A stretch of 64,000 bases of DNA from Bactrocera neohumeralis (lineage: Eukaryota; Arthropoda; Insecta; Diptera; Tephritidae), in NCBI RefSeq assembly GCF_024586455.1, contig NC_065920.1, positions 74,392,215 to 74,456,214 of the forward strand, in the 5' to 3' direction. Below are positions 55,501 to 60,290 of this stretch, piece by piece. A model generated the notes under the pieces. That model ran no database searches. It was not told where the DNA came from and saw nothing but the letters and a program-made list of their open reading frames with translations. The first letter of the stretch is position 1; the number at the start of each line of letters is the position of its first letter. The position numbers were made by a program, and so were the translations under genes.

Positions 55501-58500
55501 CGGCAACGGACGTGGCAATTACGTCAATAGCCAAAATGCTAACAACAACATCAACAACAATGAACAATACCAACAGAACTCAGTTTTCCAACGCTCCACG
55601 CAGAACCAATTGTATACACCACAGCAGCCGATACGCTTCCAGCAGCCACAGCAACAACAACAGCCCTTGCAGCAACAACAAAATGTCGACCAACACACGC
55701 AAAATTTCTTGACTTTGCGTAATTTTGGTAATCAACAGGTGGGACCACAACAGAGCTTGCCACAACGTTCTTACAACAACAAGCCATTCCAGTCACAGGC
55801 AACACAGCAACAACAAACGCTGCAACAACCACTCTACTCCACGCTACCCAACAGCGTTTATAAGCAACAACCGCAGCAGCCGCAGCAAGCTGGACCCTCA
55901 AACTTTGGTCTGCCACAGACACAACAGAAGCTGCCGAGCTCACTGCCAATACCCACCTTCCAGTCGCAGAGCGTGGCGCAGGCGCCGCTGAAAGCCGCAT
56001 TCTCCACCACACCACAGTTGATTTTCCAACAACAACAACAGCAACAACAGCAACCGCAATTGTTGCCACTGCCACAACAACAGCAACAGCAGCAACACAC
56101 GAACTACCAACAACTGCCATTGCAGCAACAGCAGAACGGCGCTTTCCAGTTGACGCCCAACTTAGGCCTGCCAGTGCCGCAGATCTTCCCTAACCTGCAG
56201 TCGACTGCCTTCCCATCAGTGGCACCACAGCCACAGCAACAGCCTCAACAACAGTTTGTCAATCCACAATTCGCCACGCTGCCAACGCCGCAAGCACAAT
56301 CGGCCGATCAGGAATACAAGCAGAAGATCATACAGAAGCACGAACAATTCGTGCAGAAGCAATACGAGAAGTCACAGAACAAGGTGCGTCAGCAGCATGA
56401 GGAATTCCTCGCCAAACAGCAGACACTCAAGCAACAATTGGCGCCCACATTGCAGTTACCACTACAACAACAGCAGCAGCAGTTGCAGCAACAACAGCAG
56501 CAATACCAGAACTACCAGCCACCACGCAGTCGTCCATTAGCACCATCCGAACTGCATCTGTTCTCATCTGCTTTGCAGAAGTATCACGAGGAACATCCCA
56601 CAACGACAACAACAACCACCACAACTACCACCACCACTGAGGCAACCACAGTACCGAGCAAACAGAACAGCAAAAACGTCTATGCGCAAGTGAAAGCCGA
56701 ACTCGGCAAGTACGGCATGAAAACCACACCAGGCAAGAAGCCAGTCAAGACCATTGGGCGCGATGAGCTGCTGAAGCAATTGAAGGCTGCGCTGGCTGAA
56801 GCACCACAGAAGGAAGATGATAACAAAACTTACTCCGAGATGGATTTGGTATTACCAAACGGTCAACGTGTGCAAGTCATACGTACCACGGATCCCAATT
56901 TGGTTAAAGGACAACAAGCACTTTCACAAGATCAACTGCAATCCCTGCTGGCCCAACAAGGTATTTCAGCGCCTGAAGCCGTGAGCGCGCCAGCTGGTGG
57001 TAAACTGAGTATATCTGATGTAGCTCCCGAAAGTGCGAAGGATCTTGTGTTGCCAAATGGCTCTAAAGTACAAATCTCGCGTTCACCTGATCCAGAAGCC
57101 GCCATCAATCCACAAGCTTTGCCCGGTGGCGTTGATCTTTCCAATTTGGCTTCACTCTATGGTGGAGATATTGAGGGTATCTCAAGTGGCGCCAACAGCA
57201 TCGCCAGCTCGGCTGTGATACAGTCTGACTCCGATGAACCACCAACGCTAGAAGAACTGGCCAAACGCGGACTCATACCCGACGGCTATGAAATTGAAGG
57301 TTTGAGTTCGAATAAACCAGCGACTGCACCGCAGCCAGCTCCCACCTTACCGCCCAAGAAGAAGGCAACATATGTCTATCTTGAGGAGCAAGCTGATGGT
57401 AGCTTCAAAATACAGGGTGTCAAAGCCAATGGTGAGAAGGAAACAAAGCAAACCGGTGCCGAGGTGGAGAGCATTTTGGAGCGCATACGCAGCGGTGAAA
57501 TTAAGCTGCCACCTTCAGTATCGCGTCTAACACTACCCAATGATGAGGTGGTCGAAATACAAGGTGGTAATATTATAAAGACTACCGCTACACCGACCAC
57601 AACACCAAGAACAACCACAACAACTAGTACCACTACAACGACCACAACCACCACTGAGTTCCCATTCGCGCGCACATCACCGATACGTCACCAGTACCAT
57701 TCCACACGAACATCGCCGTATGTCTTCCCCAGCACTACCTACGCACCACTTGTGCATCGCACAAGCCCCGCTGAAGTGTCGCTAGCACCGCCTGCACCAG
57801 AGTCTACAGCCACCACCTACTATACAACACCCGCGCCAATTTACACCGCCTCTACTGCGCCTGTTGTTTATGAGACTTCAACACCGTTTGCCGTCACCGA
57901 ACGTTTGGTGGATACGGTGCCCGAGTCAGGTCACTACACCGATACGTTGGTACAAGAAACAGAGAATAACGAAAAGGCTGCCGAGGTGACGTCTACGAAC
58001 CCTAGTGAAGATCTCATACAGATCCTTAAATCGAACGGACTCTTCGCCATGGCCAAATATTTACGTCAATCCGGTTTGGATAGTATTTTGAATGAGACCG
58101 GCCCATACACGATCTTCGTGCCAACGGATAAGGCATTCAAGAACTTGCTGGTGCAACTTGGTGGACCCGAACGCGCTGAGGAAAAGTTTAAGGCTAACCC
58201 CAGACTGCTGAGCGGCGTAAGTGCTTGTTAGATATTATTTGTATATAATTTTAATTTTTGTTCCTCTACGGCACAGCTGTTGTTGCATCACGTGATACCC
58301 GGCGCTTTCGAGATTGCAACGCTGCAGGATGAGATGACAGGCGTTTCTTTGGCGGGCACACAATTGCGCGTGAACCAATACACCATGCACGATCAGGAGT
58401 GGAACGATGTGACTGTGAGTATTGAAAACCAACAATACAGATATCTACTACATAAAAAAGACTGAAATAGGTGATATGAAGCATAATGAAATACTTTACT

Positions 58501-59148
58501 CTCCTACAGATCACAACAATAAACGGTGCTATGGTCTTACTGAACAAGAAGGATATAAAGATACCGCAAGGTGTCGCACACGCAGTCGATCGTGTCATGT
58601 TCCCGCTGCCAGTTGGCGATCTCTTGCAGACACTGCAATCAGACCGTGAGAATAGATTCTCCAACTTCTTGAAGATTCTCTACACTTCTGGCTTATCGGA
58701 GAAGCTACAAAGTAAAGGTAAGTGAAAGCTCACAAGCTTTGAAATGTTTAATGGTTTTGACTCCTAAAGCTCTTTCAAATTTAAACATGCTATGTTTCTC
58801 ACTCACTCTCTGTCTTTTTCTTGTTTTTTCCTGATAGGCATCAAAACTTACACCGTCTTCGCGCCAGTGGACAAGAGCTTCCGCGATATGGAATCCGATA
58901 CGTTGGATAAGCTTTTCAATGACAAAGATGCTGCTGAAGAGTTCGCGATGAAACACATTGTACCCGGCTCACTTTTCTCCGCAGGCATGCGCTTCTATCA
59001 AGTGAAGGATTCTCTGCAAACCGGCAAAACCGTTATACTACAAAAGACATCCGCTGGTAAAATCAAGGTGAACGACGCGCAAATGGTCACCTCGAATATA
59101 CCGGCAACAAATGGCGTCATACACGCGTTGGATGGTGTGCTGGCGTGA
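1455..59148 (+). CDS. Secreted Gln-rich protein with two C-terminal FAS1 domains (five coding exons, joined span)
   Basis: Joining 1455-1565, 55286-58216, 58277-58414, 58510-58717 and 58838-59148 gives 3699 nt, a 1232-residue protein. Residues 1-25 or so form a signal peptide. About 45-460 is Gln-rich, with a Gln/Glu/Lys-rich, probably helical segment at about 377-425. Thr tracts lie near 476-488 and 803-827. A short module recurs at 557 and 623 (DLVLPNG) and 784 (RLTLPND). Two FAS1 domains occupy about 944-1094 and 1097-1232, each with an H1-type motif (YTIFVPTDKAF at 978; YTVFAPVDKSF at 1134) and an H2-type motif (HHVIPG at 1018; KHIVPG at 1168). FAS1 domains are known from periostin, TGFBI and insect fasciclin I/midline fasciclin, which act in adhesion and matrix. 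No C-terminal membrane segment or GPI signal is seen, so I infer a soluble matrix or cuticle protein. Direct splicing of exon 1 to exon 2 is the least certain step; extra small coding exons in intron 1 cannot be excluded. Confidence 0.85.
1919..2580. repeat. Two direct copies of a ~340 bp AT-rich unit
   Basis: The segment starting ATAATGATGTGAGAAAATTT near 1921 recurs as ATAATGAAGGGAGAAAATTT near 2261. Parallel matches follow (TTTGATAATTTG, TTTTTTTATGAATTTA, TCAAATAT, TATTGAAA). It is diverged and non-coding. Confidence 0.6.
2945..3599 (+). repeat. Dispersed ~150 bp-periodic element, copy 1
   Basis: It shares blocks such as CAGTTTGTATGACAACTATAT, TATAGTGGTCCGAT, GCCAAATTTCACGAGAATATC and CAAATAAAAAAGTTTTCTAT with copies near 8.7, 15.3, 30.1, 41.9 and 52.0 kb. 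It ends in CAGGGTATAAAA. The copy is diverged. No coding capacity is seen. Confidence 0.7.
3600..4280. other. Intron 1: no feature seen
   Basis: AT-rich sequence with no frame, repeat or motif that I could assign. Confidence 0.5.
4281..4765. mobile_element. Probable non-autonomous transposon remnant
   Basis: The block begins TATATAACTAGTGGATCCGT and ends with AAATCGCTTCAGTAGTTT, a TCGCGGACAAAC stretch and TATATATAGAG. Tails of this kind recur in many insect repeats. Internal phrases (GTCCGTTTAATAG, GTCCACTTAATAGAG, GTCCATTTAATAGAG) are themselves repeated. Family not identified. Confidence 0.4.
4766..6350. other. Intron 1: no gene; GC-richer right half
   Basis: 4766-5510 is AT-rich with nothing recognised. 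5511-6350 is richer in GC and CA/TG steps, contains a (GT)10 tract and shows none of the repeat families. It could hold control sites, but no specific motif supports this. Confidence 0.4.
6103..6122. repeat. (GT)10 microsatellite
   Basis: Ten uninterrupted GT units. They sit in a 5.5-6.35 kb stretch that is richer in GC and free of the repeats seen on either side. Confidence 0.9.
7060..7570. repeat. Degenerate tandem repeat, units of ~170-240 bp
   Basis: Phrases such as AATCGACGGT, TCTGTTYCATRAGTTCATAAA and TCTCRTKTTGATTGAT recur about three times. Non-coding. Confidence 0.5.
7780..8060. repeat. Duplicated ~180 bp motif block
   Basis: CAGAGCCTTCAAAC followed by GGGCCCAAGCCCGTCA in the first unit is matched by CAGAGCCTTCAAAC and GGGCCCTAAGCCCGTCA in the second. 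Its GC-rich core stands out from the surroundings. Origin unknown. Confidence 0.5.
8655..9384 (+). repeat. Dispersed ~150 bp-periodic element, copy 2 (most complete)
   Basis: GGCARCTATA boxes at 8753, 8896, 9050 and 9203 give a period of 143-154 bp. The left end has CTTCGGTTGCACGAA followed by ATAATACCCTTCA. The right end has the hairpin ATACCCTG-TG-CAGGGTAT (9364-9381) and then AAAT. No ORF is seen. It is probably a non-autonomous element. Confidence 0.75.
9385..10411. other. Intron 1: no feature seen
   Basis: Short open frames only, none with a recognisable product. 9450-9950 has a somewhat higher GC content. Confidence 0.5.
10412..10690 (-). pseudogene. Jockey/R1-type non-LTR retrotransposon C-terminus
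   Basis: On the minus strand the translation reads SRMG, then CRKCLEV, IETLES and IRYLG, then KSPLNFTKLI. This resembles the Cys-rich C-terminal tail after the RNase H domain of Jockey/R1-type ORF2 (CxxC, glutamate-rich spacer, R-x-RYLG). The His of the usual motif is lost and the copy is truncated at both ends. Confidence 0.65.
11440..11760 (+). pseudogene. Jockey/R1-type non-LTR C-terminus and 3' tail
   Basis: In one frame the sequence reads EATQHFFLDCPAFGRSRLKHLG and then LFKFVLADKQF before a stop, the usual last segment of such an ORF2. It ends with CTAACCTAACATAACCTAAT, a common tail for these elements. Sequence from about 10.7 to 11.4 kb may be more of the same or of a second element, but I could not read it securely. 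Confidence 0.7.
11761..13449. other. Intron 1: no feature seen
   Basis: Mixed AT-rich and moderate-GC sequence. The segment 12180-12680 looks non-repetitive. No coding or RNA gene was recognised. Confidence 0.5.
13450..14290. repeat. Tandem repeat, ~125 bp unit, about six to seven copies
   Basis: GAATCATTCG-type boxes occur at 13528, 13700, 13825, 13951, 14115 and 14237, with a partial unit near 14076. Each sits in ACTCGCGAGTATCTGAAATGACTCACGAATC-like sequence preceded by CCAACTAATAGCTCCTAG. The central units are only slightly diverged. Confidence 0.85.
15255..15790 (+). repeat. Dispersed ~150 bp-periodic element, copy 3
   Basis: The left end is CACCGAAGCTATAGTACCCTTCACAGGT, as in the other copies. 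GGCAGCTGTATGCTATAGTG and CGTCAAATAAAAAAATTGTC follow. It is truncated before the right-hand hairpin. Confidence 0.7.
16085..16680. repeat. CAA/CAG- and TTG-rich low-complexity region
   Basis: CAR runs at about 16100-16310 give way to TTG runs at about 16370-16650. Long frames open in several readings on both strands and read as Leu/Val or Gln/Asn tracts. No domain is visible, so no gene is called. Confidence 0.6.
16900..17960. repeat. Degenerate tandem array, units ~150-170 bp
   Basis: Phrases of the type CAAGAT, CTCGAA or CTCAACTT, AAAAAAGATG and CCTAGGTTTTCAAA recur about six times. Strongly diverged. Confidence 0.5.
17961..20221. other. Intron 1: non-repetitive stretch, possible regulatory sequence
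   Basis: 18340-19780 lacks the repeat families and has CAA/TTG and TGCAAC-rich sequence typical of unique fly intron DNA. No gene is seen. Confidence 0.35.
20222..20500 (-). pseudogene. RTE-type retrotransposon C-terminus
   Basis: The minus-strand frame reads RKIYGPFRIGNGECRSRWN, DELYEIY, then RWLGHVVRIYENTPA and FDAVSDEP. These are the recognised landmarks of the C-terminal part of RTE-clade ORFs (RKIYGP, RWLGHV-R, FDAV). Only the tail is present. Confidence 0.8.
21250..21470 (+). other. Possible retroelement protease fragment (weak)
   Basis: A frame of about 70 residues ends FSRILIDSGCSVDS before a stop. LIDSG resembles the active-site region of retroelement aspartic proteases (L-hydrophobic-D-T/S-G). 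No flanking gag or RT sequence was recognised. This is a weak call. Confidence 0.2.
21471..23640. other. Intron 1: GC-richer unique block at 22140-23180
   Basis: This block has CGC/GCG-rich sequence (for example GCGCCCGAGCGCGCGGCGCC near 22715) and TGCATG boxes, in contrast with its AT-rich flanks. Overlapping short frames on both strands show no family. It is a candidate control region by composition only. Confidence 0.35.
23641..24545. repeat. Tandem array, ~110-135 bp unit, about six to seven copies
   Basis: Each unit holds CTGAAAATTTTAATNNTTTCGGTA, a TTCTGAAA stretch, ACACTAAGTACCA and CTCNCAGTACCCAATTTCGAA. The T- and A-rich runs vary in length. Confidence 0.75.
24818..24961 (+). repeat. 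ACA/ACT trinucleotide tract (Thr-rich 47-codon frame)
   Basis: An ATG-to-TAG frame of 47 codons encodes mostly Thr with scattered Lys and Ile. Its periodic ACN composition is best explained as a microsatellite. It is noted because the FAS1 protein itself has Thr tracts. Confidence 0.6.
25480..26470. repeat. Degenerate array with recurring GGCAACCCTG box
   Basis: TTGGCAACTCTG, GTGGCAACCCTGTTCA, GTGGCAACCCTGTTTA, ATGGCAACCCTGCTCA and GCGGCAACCCTGAATA recur at about 110-130 bp steps, separated by A- and T-rich sequence. About eight units, strongly diverged. Confidence 0.6.
27840..28560 (+). pseudogene. Jockey/R1-type non-LTR fragment (ORF2 C-terminal half)
   Basis: The first part reads VQRAALIGISGALGATLT and ALNAIL, like the segment after the RT thumb. 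Further on CQSCTEEAAVETSK, LLLHC and RLRLKHL give the Cys-rich tail, and DIGNLNKFVNSSKRFVDF gives the end. Frameshifts separate these parts. The tail is very close to the minus-strand copy at 48.4 kb, so both probably come from one family. Confidence 0.75.
28561..30108. other. Intron 1: unique block at 28900-29900
   Basis: CAACAA and GCGC-rich sequence without the repeat families, with GTATGTATGT microsatellite sequence near 29910-29940. No gene is recognised. Confidence 0.35.
30109..30620 (-). repeat. Dispersed ~150 bp-periodic element, copy 4 (inverted)
   Basis: It reads on the minus strand. CTTCGG (30603-30608) and CCAAAG (30613-30618) form the left-end hairpin, followed by the CACCTGTGAAGGGTATAAA complement. 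AGCATATAGCTGCCATACAAACTGA boxes recur near 30.19, 30.35 and 30.50 kb. It ends at TTTATACCCTGA near 30.11 kb. Confidence 0.75.
30621..32379. other. Intron 1: no feature seen
   Basis: AT-rich with short chance frames. No repeat family or gene was recognised. Confidence 0.45.
32380..33600. repeat. AT-rich array with palindromic TCGGGATCCCGA boxes
   Basis: TCGGGATCCCGA (32531-32542), TCGGGTACCCGA (32898-32909) and ATTCGGGATCCCGAAT (33441-33456) are perfect palindromes. Each is followed by AATATTWTTTTC-type sequence and GAAAACTCAAAATCAAT-like blocks. Variants recur near 32440, 32800, 33070 and 33350. Confidence 0.65.
34490..35480. repeat. Degenerate tandem array with ATGAGCTTTC box
   Basis: CACTYATGAGCTTTC, CATTTTCTATTAGTTATGA and TTATTCACTTCGAAAAAG recur about four times at roughly 240-260 bp. 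Non-coding. Confidence 0.6.
35481..37144. other. Intron 1: no gene; GC-richer at 35930-36480
   Basis: ACACACATGCACATGCATGC-type sequence near 36160-36190 and moderate GC. A single CAGGTAG lies at 36258-36264, which is at chance level. No gene is recognised. Confidence 0.4.
37145..37665 (-). pseudogene. mariner-type transposase remnant
   Basis: The minus strand reads SVDDNIETVIETVV, then IRELEDLNIP (DNA-binding region), then DPIFLKCLIIGNEKWIYM, which corresponds to the block around the first catalytic Asp (GDE-W). Here that Asp is Asn (GNEKW). Stops and frameshifts interrupt it, so it is inactive. Confidence 0.75.
37785..38000. repeat. Three units with CCGGGTCAAATTTGATCAGAT
   Basis: Closely related boxes near 37795, 37860 and 37965 share TCCGGGTCAAATTTGATCAG. 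A related box (CTGGTCAAATTTGATCC) lies near 27063. This suggests a dispersed family. Confidence 0.5.
38001..39795. other. Intron 1: unique block at 38160-38960
   Basis: Moderate-GC, TGTATGTATG and GCATGC-rich sequence without the repeat families. Nothing is assigned in 38961-39795. Confidence 0.35.
39796..40480 (+). pseudogene. Jockey/R1-type non-LTR fragment
   Basis: WTSNELGKRWDVQIPSSKTK, then TTCQICIAEDEVESFRHF and LLELILS resemble the RNase H exit and Cys-rich tail of Jockey/R1-type ORF2. Several stops and frame changes are present. It ends near CTAACCTGTC. Confidence 0.55.
40481..41925. other. Intron 1: unique, CAG/TTG-rich block
   Basis: CGTCAGC, CAGTCGGCAGTCGTCGTCGTCG and CAATTGCAATTGCAATTG runs near 41080-41260 make frames open on both strands. 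They give no recognisable protein. This is the most GC-rich part of the intron's middle. Confidence 0.4.
41926..42020 (+). repeat. Dispersed ~150 bp-periodic element, copy 5 (short fragment)
   Basis: TTCCATAGAAGAACTTGATTTCAATCG, GTAAGGCAGCTGTATGATATAG and CCGTCCGCTCT match one internal unit of the family. It abuts the left side of the non-LTR copy that follows. Confidence 0.5.
42150..43290 (+). pseudogene. Jockey/R1-type retrotransposon: RNase H domain and C-terminus
   Basis: WYTDGSKTSEGI (near 42293), FQAEVLAKS, LSDIQS and GIAENELAD (ending near 42635) carry the four acidic residues of an RNase H active site, though spread over more than one frame. HTIQELFRKEKR and RYWQQLQSMR follow, then LLDFINMLGLG and a final block ending near CTAACCTAACTT. 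Frameshifts and in-frame stops show it is dead, but it is the best preserved of this class in the window. Confidence 0.8.
44091..44372 (+). CDS. Weak candidate small secreted protein (93 residues)
   Basis: The ATG at 44091 follows CAAC. The frame opens MHFLLLPLLAMIATNS, like a signal peptide, then has a short PQPQQQ stretch and about 75 further residues rich in Phe, Ser and Leu before TAA. It lies in the GC-richer part of intron 1. The surrounding DNA is T-rich, which produces hydrophobic codons by chance, and I recognise no family. Most likely a chance frame. Confidence 0.15.
   Translation: MHFLLLPLLAMIATNSRLYVPQPQQQLSIADIFSPYFGSCLENASICDSSILPFSFQAHIYVYLTEVFANAFFSRLYFFRMLIEFSDFGCAVA
45130..45490 (-). 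mobile_element. Internally deleted mariner element
   Basis: On the minus strand, DYAPGKTTIARWFAKFELDD from the transposase N-terminal region is followed almost directly by KVLFHQAN and ELEFKLLPH, then TPSDYFLFRDLKRML and FSSNEKVI from the C-terminal catalytic part. The middle, with the first catalytic Asp, is gone. SDY keeps the last Asp. Such deletion derivatives are typical non-autonomous mariner copies. Clear terminal repeats were not identified. Confidence 0.8.
45780..46645 (-). pseudogene. Near full-length decayed mariner transposase (mellifera/SETMAR-like type)
   Basis: From high to low coordinates the minus strand shows LAKIHRTLVEVYGEHAL (N-terminal helix-turn-helix), LLDEHCC and KFLEVT-AAIS, FLHRIVTADERLLHYDNPQS (first Asp), VLVLQHDKARP (second Asp) and SDYHLF (third Asp). 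Several stops and small indels interrupt it. All three catalytic Asp positions can still be found, but no intact frame remains. It lies about 0.3 kb from a different, internally deleted mariner. Confidence 0.8.
46646..48404. other. Intron 1: unidentified minus-strand coding-like segment, then unique DNA
   Basis: On the minus strand 47015-47233 and 46769-47000 read in two frames as coherent, non-low-complexity peptides (GSSESALNGREFYCIRKI; NDFWLRIGLVCGPASMKQL). I do not recognise them. They may be another old transposon. 47380-47640 looks unique and non-coding. Confidence 0.3.
48405..48780 (-). pseudogene. Jockey/R1-type non-LTR C-terminus
   Basis: The minus strand reads SDANCQSSMEEGVLETSK, then RSPAFERLKLKYLGIHTF and DIIRLNKFVIG before a stop. 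This is the Cys-rich tail and last helix seen also at 27.8-28.6 kb. Truncated at its 5' side. Confidence 0.75.
49229..49785. repeat. Tandem repeat, ~114 bp unit, five copies
   Basis: GATATGTTAATCTACTA-type starts lie at 49229, 49344, 49442, 49556 and 49670. Each unit continues with CAAGCTTTTTACC, GGTATTCAGCACTTATT, CAGCTCAGGAGAATTGTAGC and GAATAAAGCGGTGAA. Units are closely similar, so the array may be fairly young. Confidence 0.85.
49786..52004. other. Intron 1: GC-richer unique block at 50040-51520
   Basis: CAGCAACAACA and GCGC-rich sequence, with overlapping chance frames on both strands and no repeat family. It is the largest repeat-free block near the 3' end of the intron and a reasonable place to look for an enhancer. 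Confidence 0.35.
52005..52180 (+). repeat. Dispersed ~150 bp-periodic element, copy 6 (fragment)
   Basis: CATACAAGCACTTGATCATCGTTCAG, GTATGGCAGCTATATGTTATAGTGAC and AAATTTCAGATCGATG match the last internal unit and the adjoining part of the family. The right-hand hairpin is missing. Confidence 0.6.
52700..53700 (+). pseudogene. RTE-type reverse transcriptase remnant
   Basis: NAREHFSLLLNGGRSGA marks the segment before the RT. Further on, in a different frame, YQCGFSPSKSGIDQIFTVR and FIDFKAVFD give RT blocks 2-3 (the FIDFKAAFD-type Asp is present). NRNGTIF then leads to the place where YADD is expected, which reads YRNA (53447-53458), and on to IAVSAAFSSLEKESK and VVNEGKMK. Frameshifts and loss of the YADD Asp pair show it is inactive. 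Its C-terminus fades out near 53.7 kb. Confidence 0.8.
53701..55285. other. Intron 1: 3' end
   Basis: No gene is recognised. A minus-strand frame at 53760-54158 resembles no known family and overlaps the end of the RTE remnant. The last 40 bp give the pyrimidine tract and TTGCAG acceptor of exon 2. Confidence 0.45.
55286..58216 (+). CDS. Coding exon 2: Gln-rich region, Thr tracts, LPNG modules, first half of FAS1-1
   Basis: This 2931-nt exon has 977 codons without a stop. It is preceded by a pyrimidine-rich tract and TTGCAG ending at 55285, and followed by GTAAGT at 58217. It encodes residues 38-1014. Long runs of CAA and CAG codons give the Gln-rich part. ACA/ACC/ACG runs give Thr tracts. 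From about residue 500 the sequence becomes complex, with the LPNG repeats and then the FAS1-1 start (SEDLIQIL at 944, YTIFVPTDKAF at 978). No Cys is seen in this exon. The following intron is 60 bp (58217-58276). Several overlapping frames are open here too, but they are artefacts of the CAR and ACN repeats. Confidence 0.95.
58277..58414 (+). CDS. Coding exon 3: middle of FAS1-1
   Basis: This 46-codon exon lies between the CACAG acceptor at 58276 and the GTGAGT donor at 58415, both phase 0. It begins LLLHHVIPGAF, the conserved H2 region of FAS1 domains, and ends EWNDVT. It joins exon 2 after SG and exon 4 before ITTINGAMV, giving an unbroken FAS1 fold. The following intron is 95 bp (58415-58509). 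Confidence 0.95.
58510..58717 (+). CDS. Coding exon 4: end of FAS1-1 and start of FAS1-2
   Basis: The exon follows the CTCCTACAG acceptor at 58509 and ends before GTAAGT at 58718. It has 69 codons plus one base (phase 1). ITTINGAMVLLNKKDIKIP and the terminal VDRVMFPLP are the last strands of FAS1-1. DLLQTL and FSNFLKILYTSGL open FAS1-2. The split codon restores Gly1130 with exon 5. The next intron is 120 bp (58718-58837). Confidence 0.95.
58838..59148 (+). CDS. Coding exon 5: FAS1-2 and stop codon
   Basis: The exon starts after CTGATAG at 58837 and runs 311 nt to TGA at 59146-59148. It encodes YTVFAPVDKSF (H1), KHIVPGSLF (H2) and the closing segment NGVIHALDGVLA, a typical FAS1 C-terminus. 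The protein stops directly after the domain, with no hydrophobic tail, which argues against a GPI anchor such as that of fasciclin I. Confidence 0.95.
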
Positions 59149-59345
59149 GCTTAAAGCTTTAAAAGCTGCACAAAAACACAAACAACATCATTAAGTTAGC
59201 ATTAAAACAAAAACAAATATATAGGCTTTAGTTTAAGAAAATAAGACATTAAAAACGATTTTCAAAAGTAACAGATTTCAAGTTGAAAAATTTTGTTGAA
59301 AATATTTTTGTTTTACAACAAACAAATAAAATTTTGAAGTAAATC
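59149..59345 (+). terminator. Proximal 3' UTR with poly(A) signal
   Basis: An AATAAA hexamer at 59325-59330 lies about 180 nt after the stop and is a likely proximal polyadenylation signal. Further AATAAA hexamers at 60481-60486 and 60792-60797 could end longer transcripts. The true end cannot be fixed from sequence alone. Confidence 0.5.
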
Positions 59346-59699
59346 TTGCCAGGTGCGCTTTAACAGCTTTCAAAGCTTGTGCGACGAAAGCTTTGAAGTT
59401 AGTTAATATTACAGTGGTAACTTTCGGTTATTTAATGCTTAAATTATTGGTTTTATACTTTTCTCTGTTAGTAAGTAATTTCGAAAAAACAACAAAATCT
59501 GCTGGTGCTTCCAATATTACAAGTTATTTCCGCTTACTGTTACGTATGTATGCTACTCATCTAAAAACTTTACTGTCTTACAAAATCACAAAACTCTACA
59601 GTCGTACATATACCCATAACATCTGCCAAGTGGTAGAATACTCAACTGATTACTTCTTGATTCTATTTATTTACAATTATACTTTTGCTGAACGATTTA

Positions 59700-60290
59700 C
59701 TGCTTTTAAGTTCTAAAGCTTTCAAAGCATTTACTAAGAAGCTTTAAAGCTGAACTTTATATAAATTTTTCCTCATAAAAGCCTTTAGTTTCTTAGTAAA
59801 AGCATTAAATTTGATTAAACAATAATCTTTGCTGTATAAATAAGCGATTTTAAGCTTTCGAAGCAAGCACTAAGAAGCTTTAAATCGGAATTCTATGCAA
59901 ACTCTTTCCTCTAAAAACTTTTGATTTAAAAGCATTCTAATTGCTAAAACAATTATATTTGCTGAATAAGTAAGTGATTTTAAGCTTTAAAGCCTTCAAA
60001 GCAATCACTAAAAGCTTGAAATCGGTATTTTATTCGAACTTTTCCCAAAAACGGCTTTCCTTTCTTAGTGAAAGTTTTCAGCCTTGTAAAAAATGTAAGC
60101 TTTTTGTAAAATATGGCAGCCTTTCATTAAAAAAGTGAAAACTTTTGGAAAAATATGCCAGCTTTTCATTTGAAAAGTGAAAGCTTTTGGTAAAATATGA
60201 CAGCTTTTCATTGAAAAAGTGAAAGCTTTTGGCAAAATATGGCAGCTTTTCGTCAATAAAGTTCAAGCACGTATTTCGTTTAATCTTCCA
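59700..60290. repeat. AAGCTTT-rich repeats and a 45-48 bp tandem array
   Basis: From 59700 to 60060 a unit of about 115-125 bp recurs three times (TTTAAGCTTTCRAAGCAANCACTAAGAAGCTTTAAATCGG type). From 60100 to 60260 four units of 45-48 bp read AAAATATGGCAGCTTTTCATT followed by AAAAGTGAAAGCTTTTGG. This may fall inside a long 3' UTR. The minus-strand frames here merely translate the repeat. Confidence 0.75.

Noticed and set aside
55340..57675. Several long minus-strand frames opposite exon 2
   Set aside because: They are shadows of the CAR and ACN codon runs, rich in Val, Ala and Cys. The plus frame has clear FAS1 domains and splice sites.
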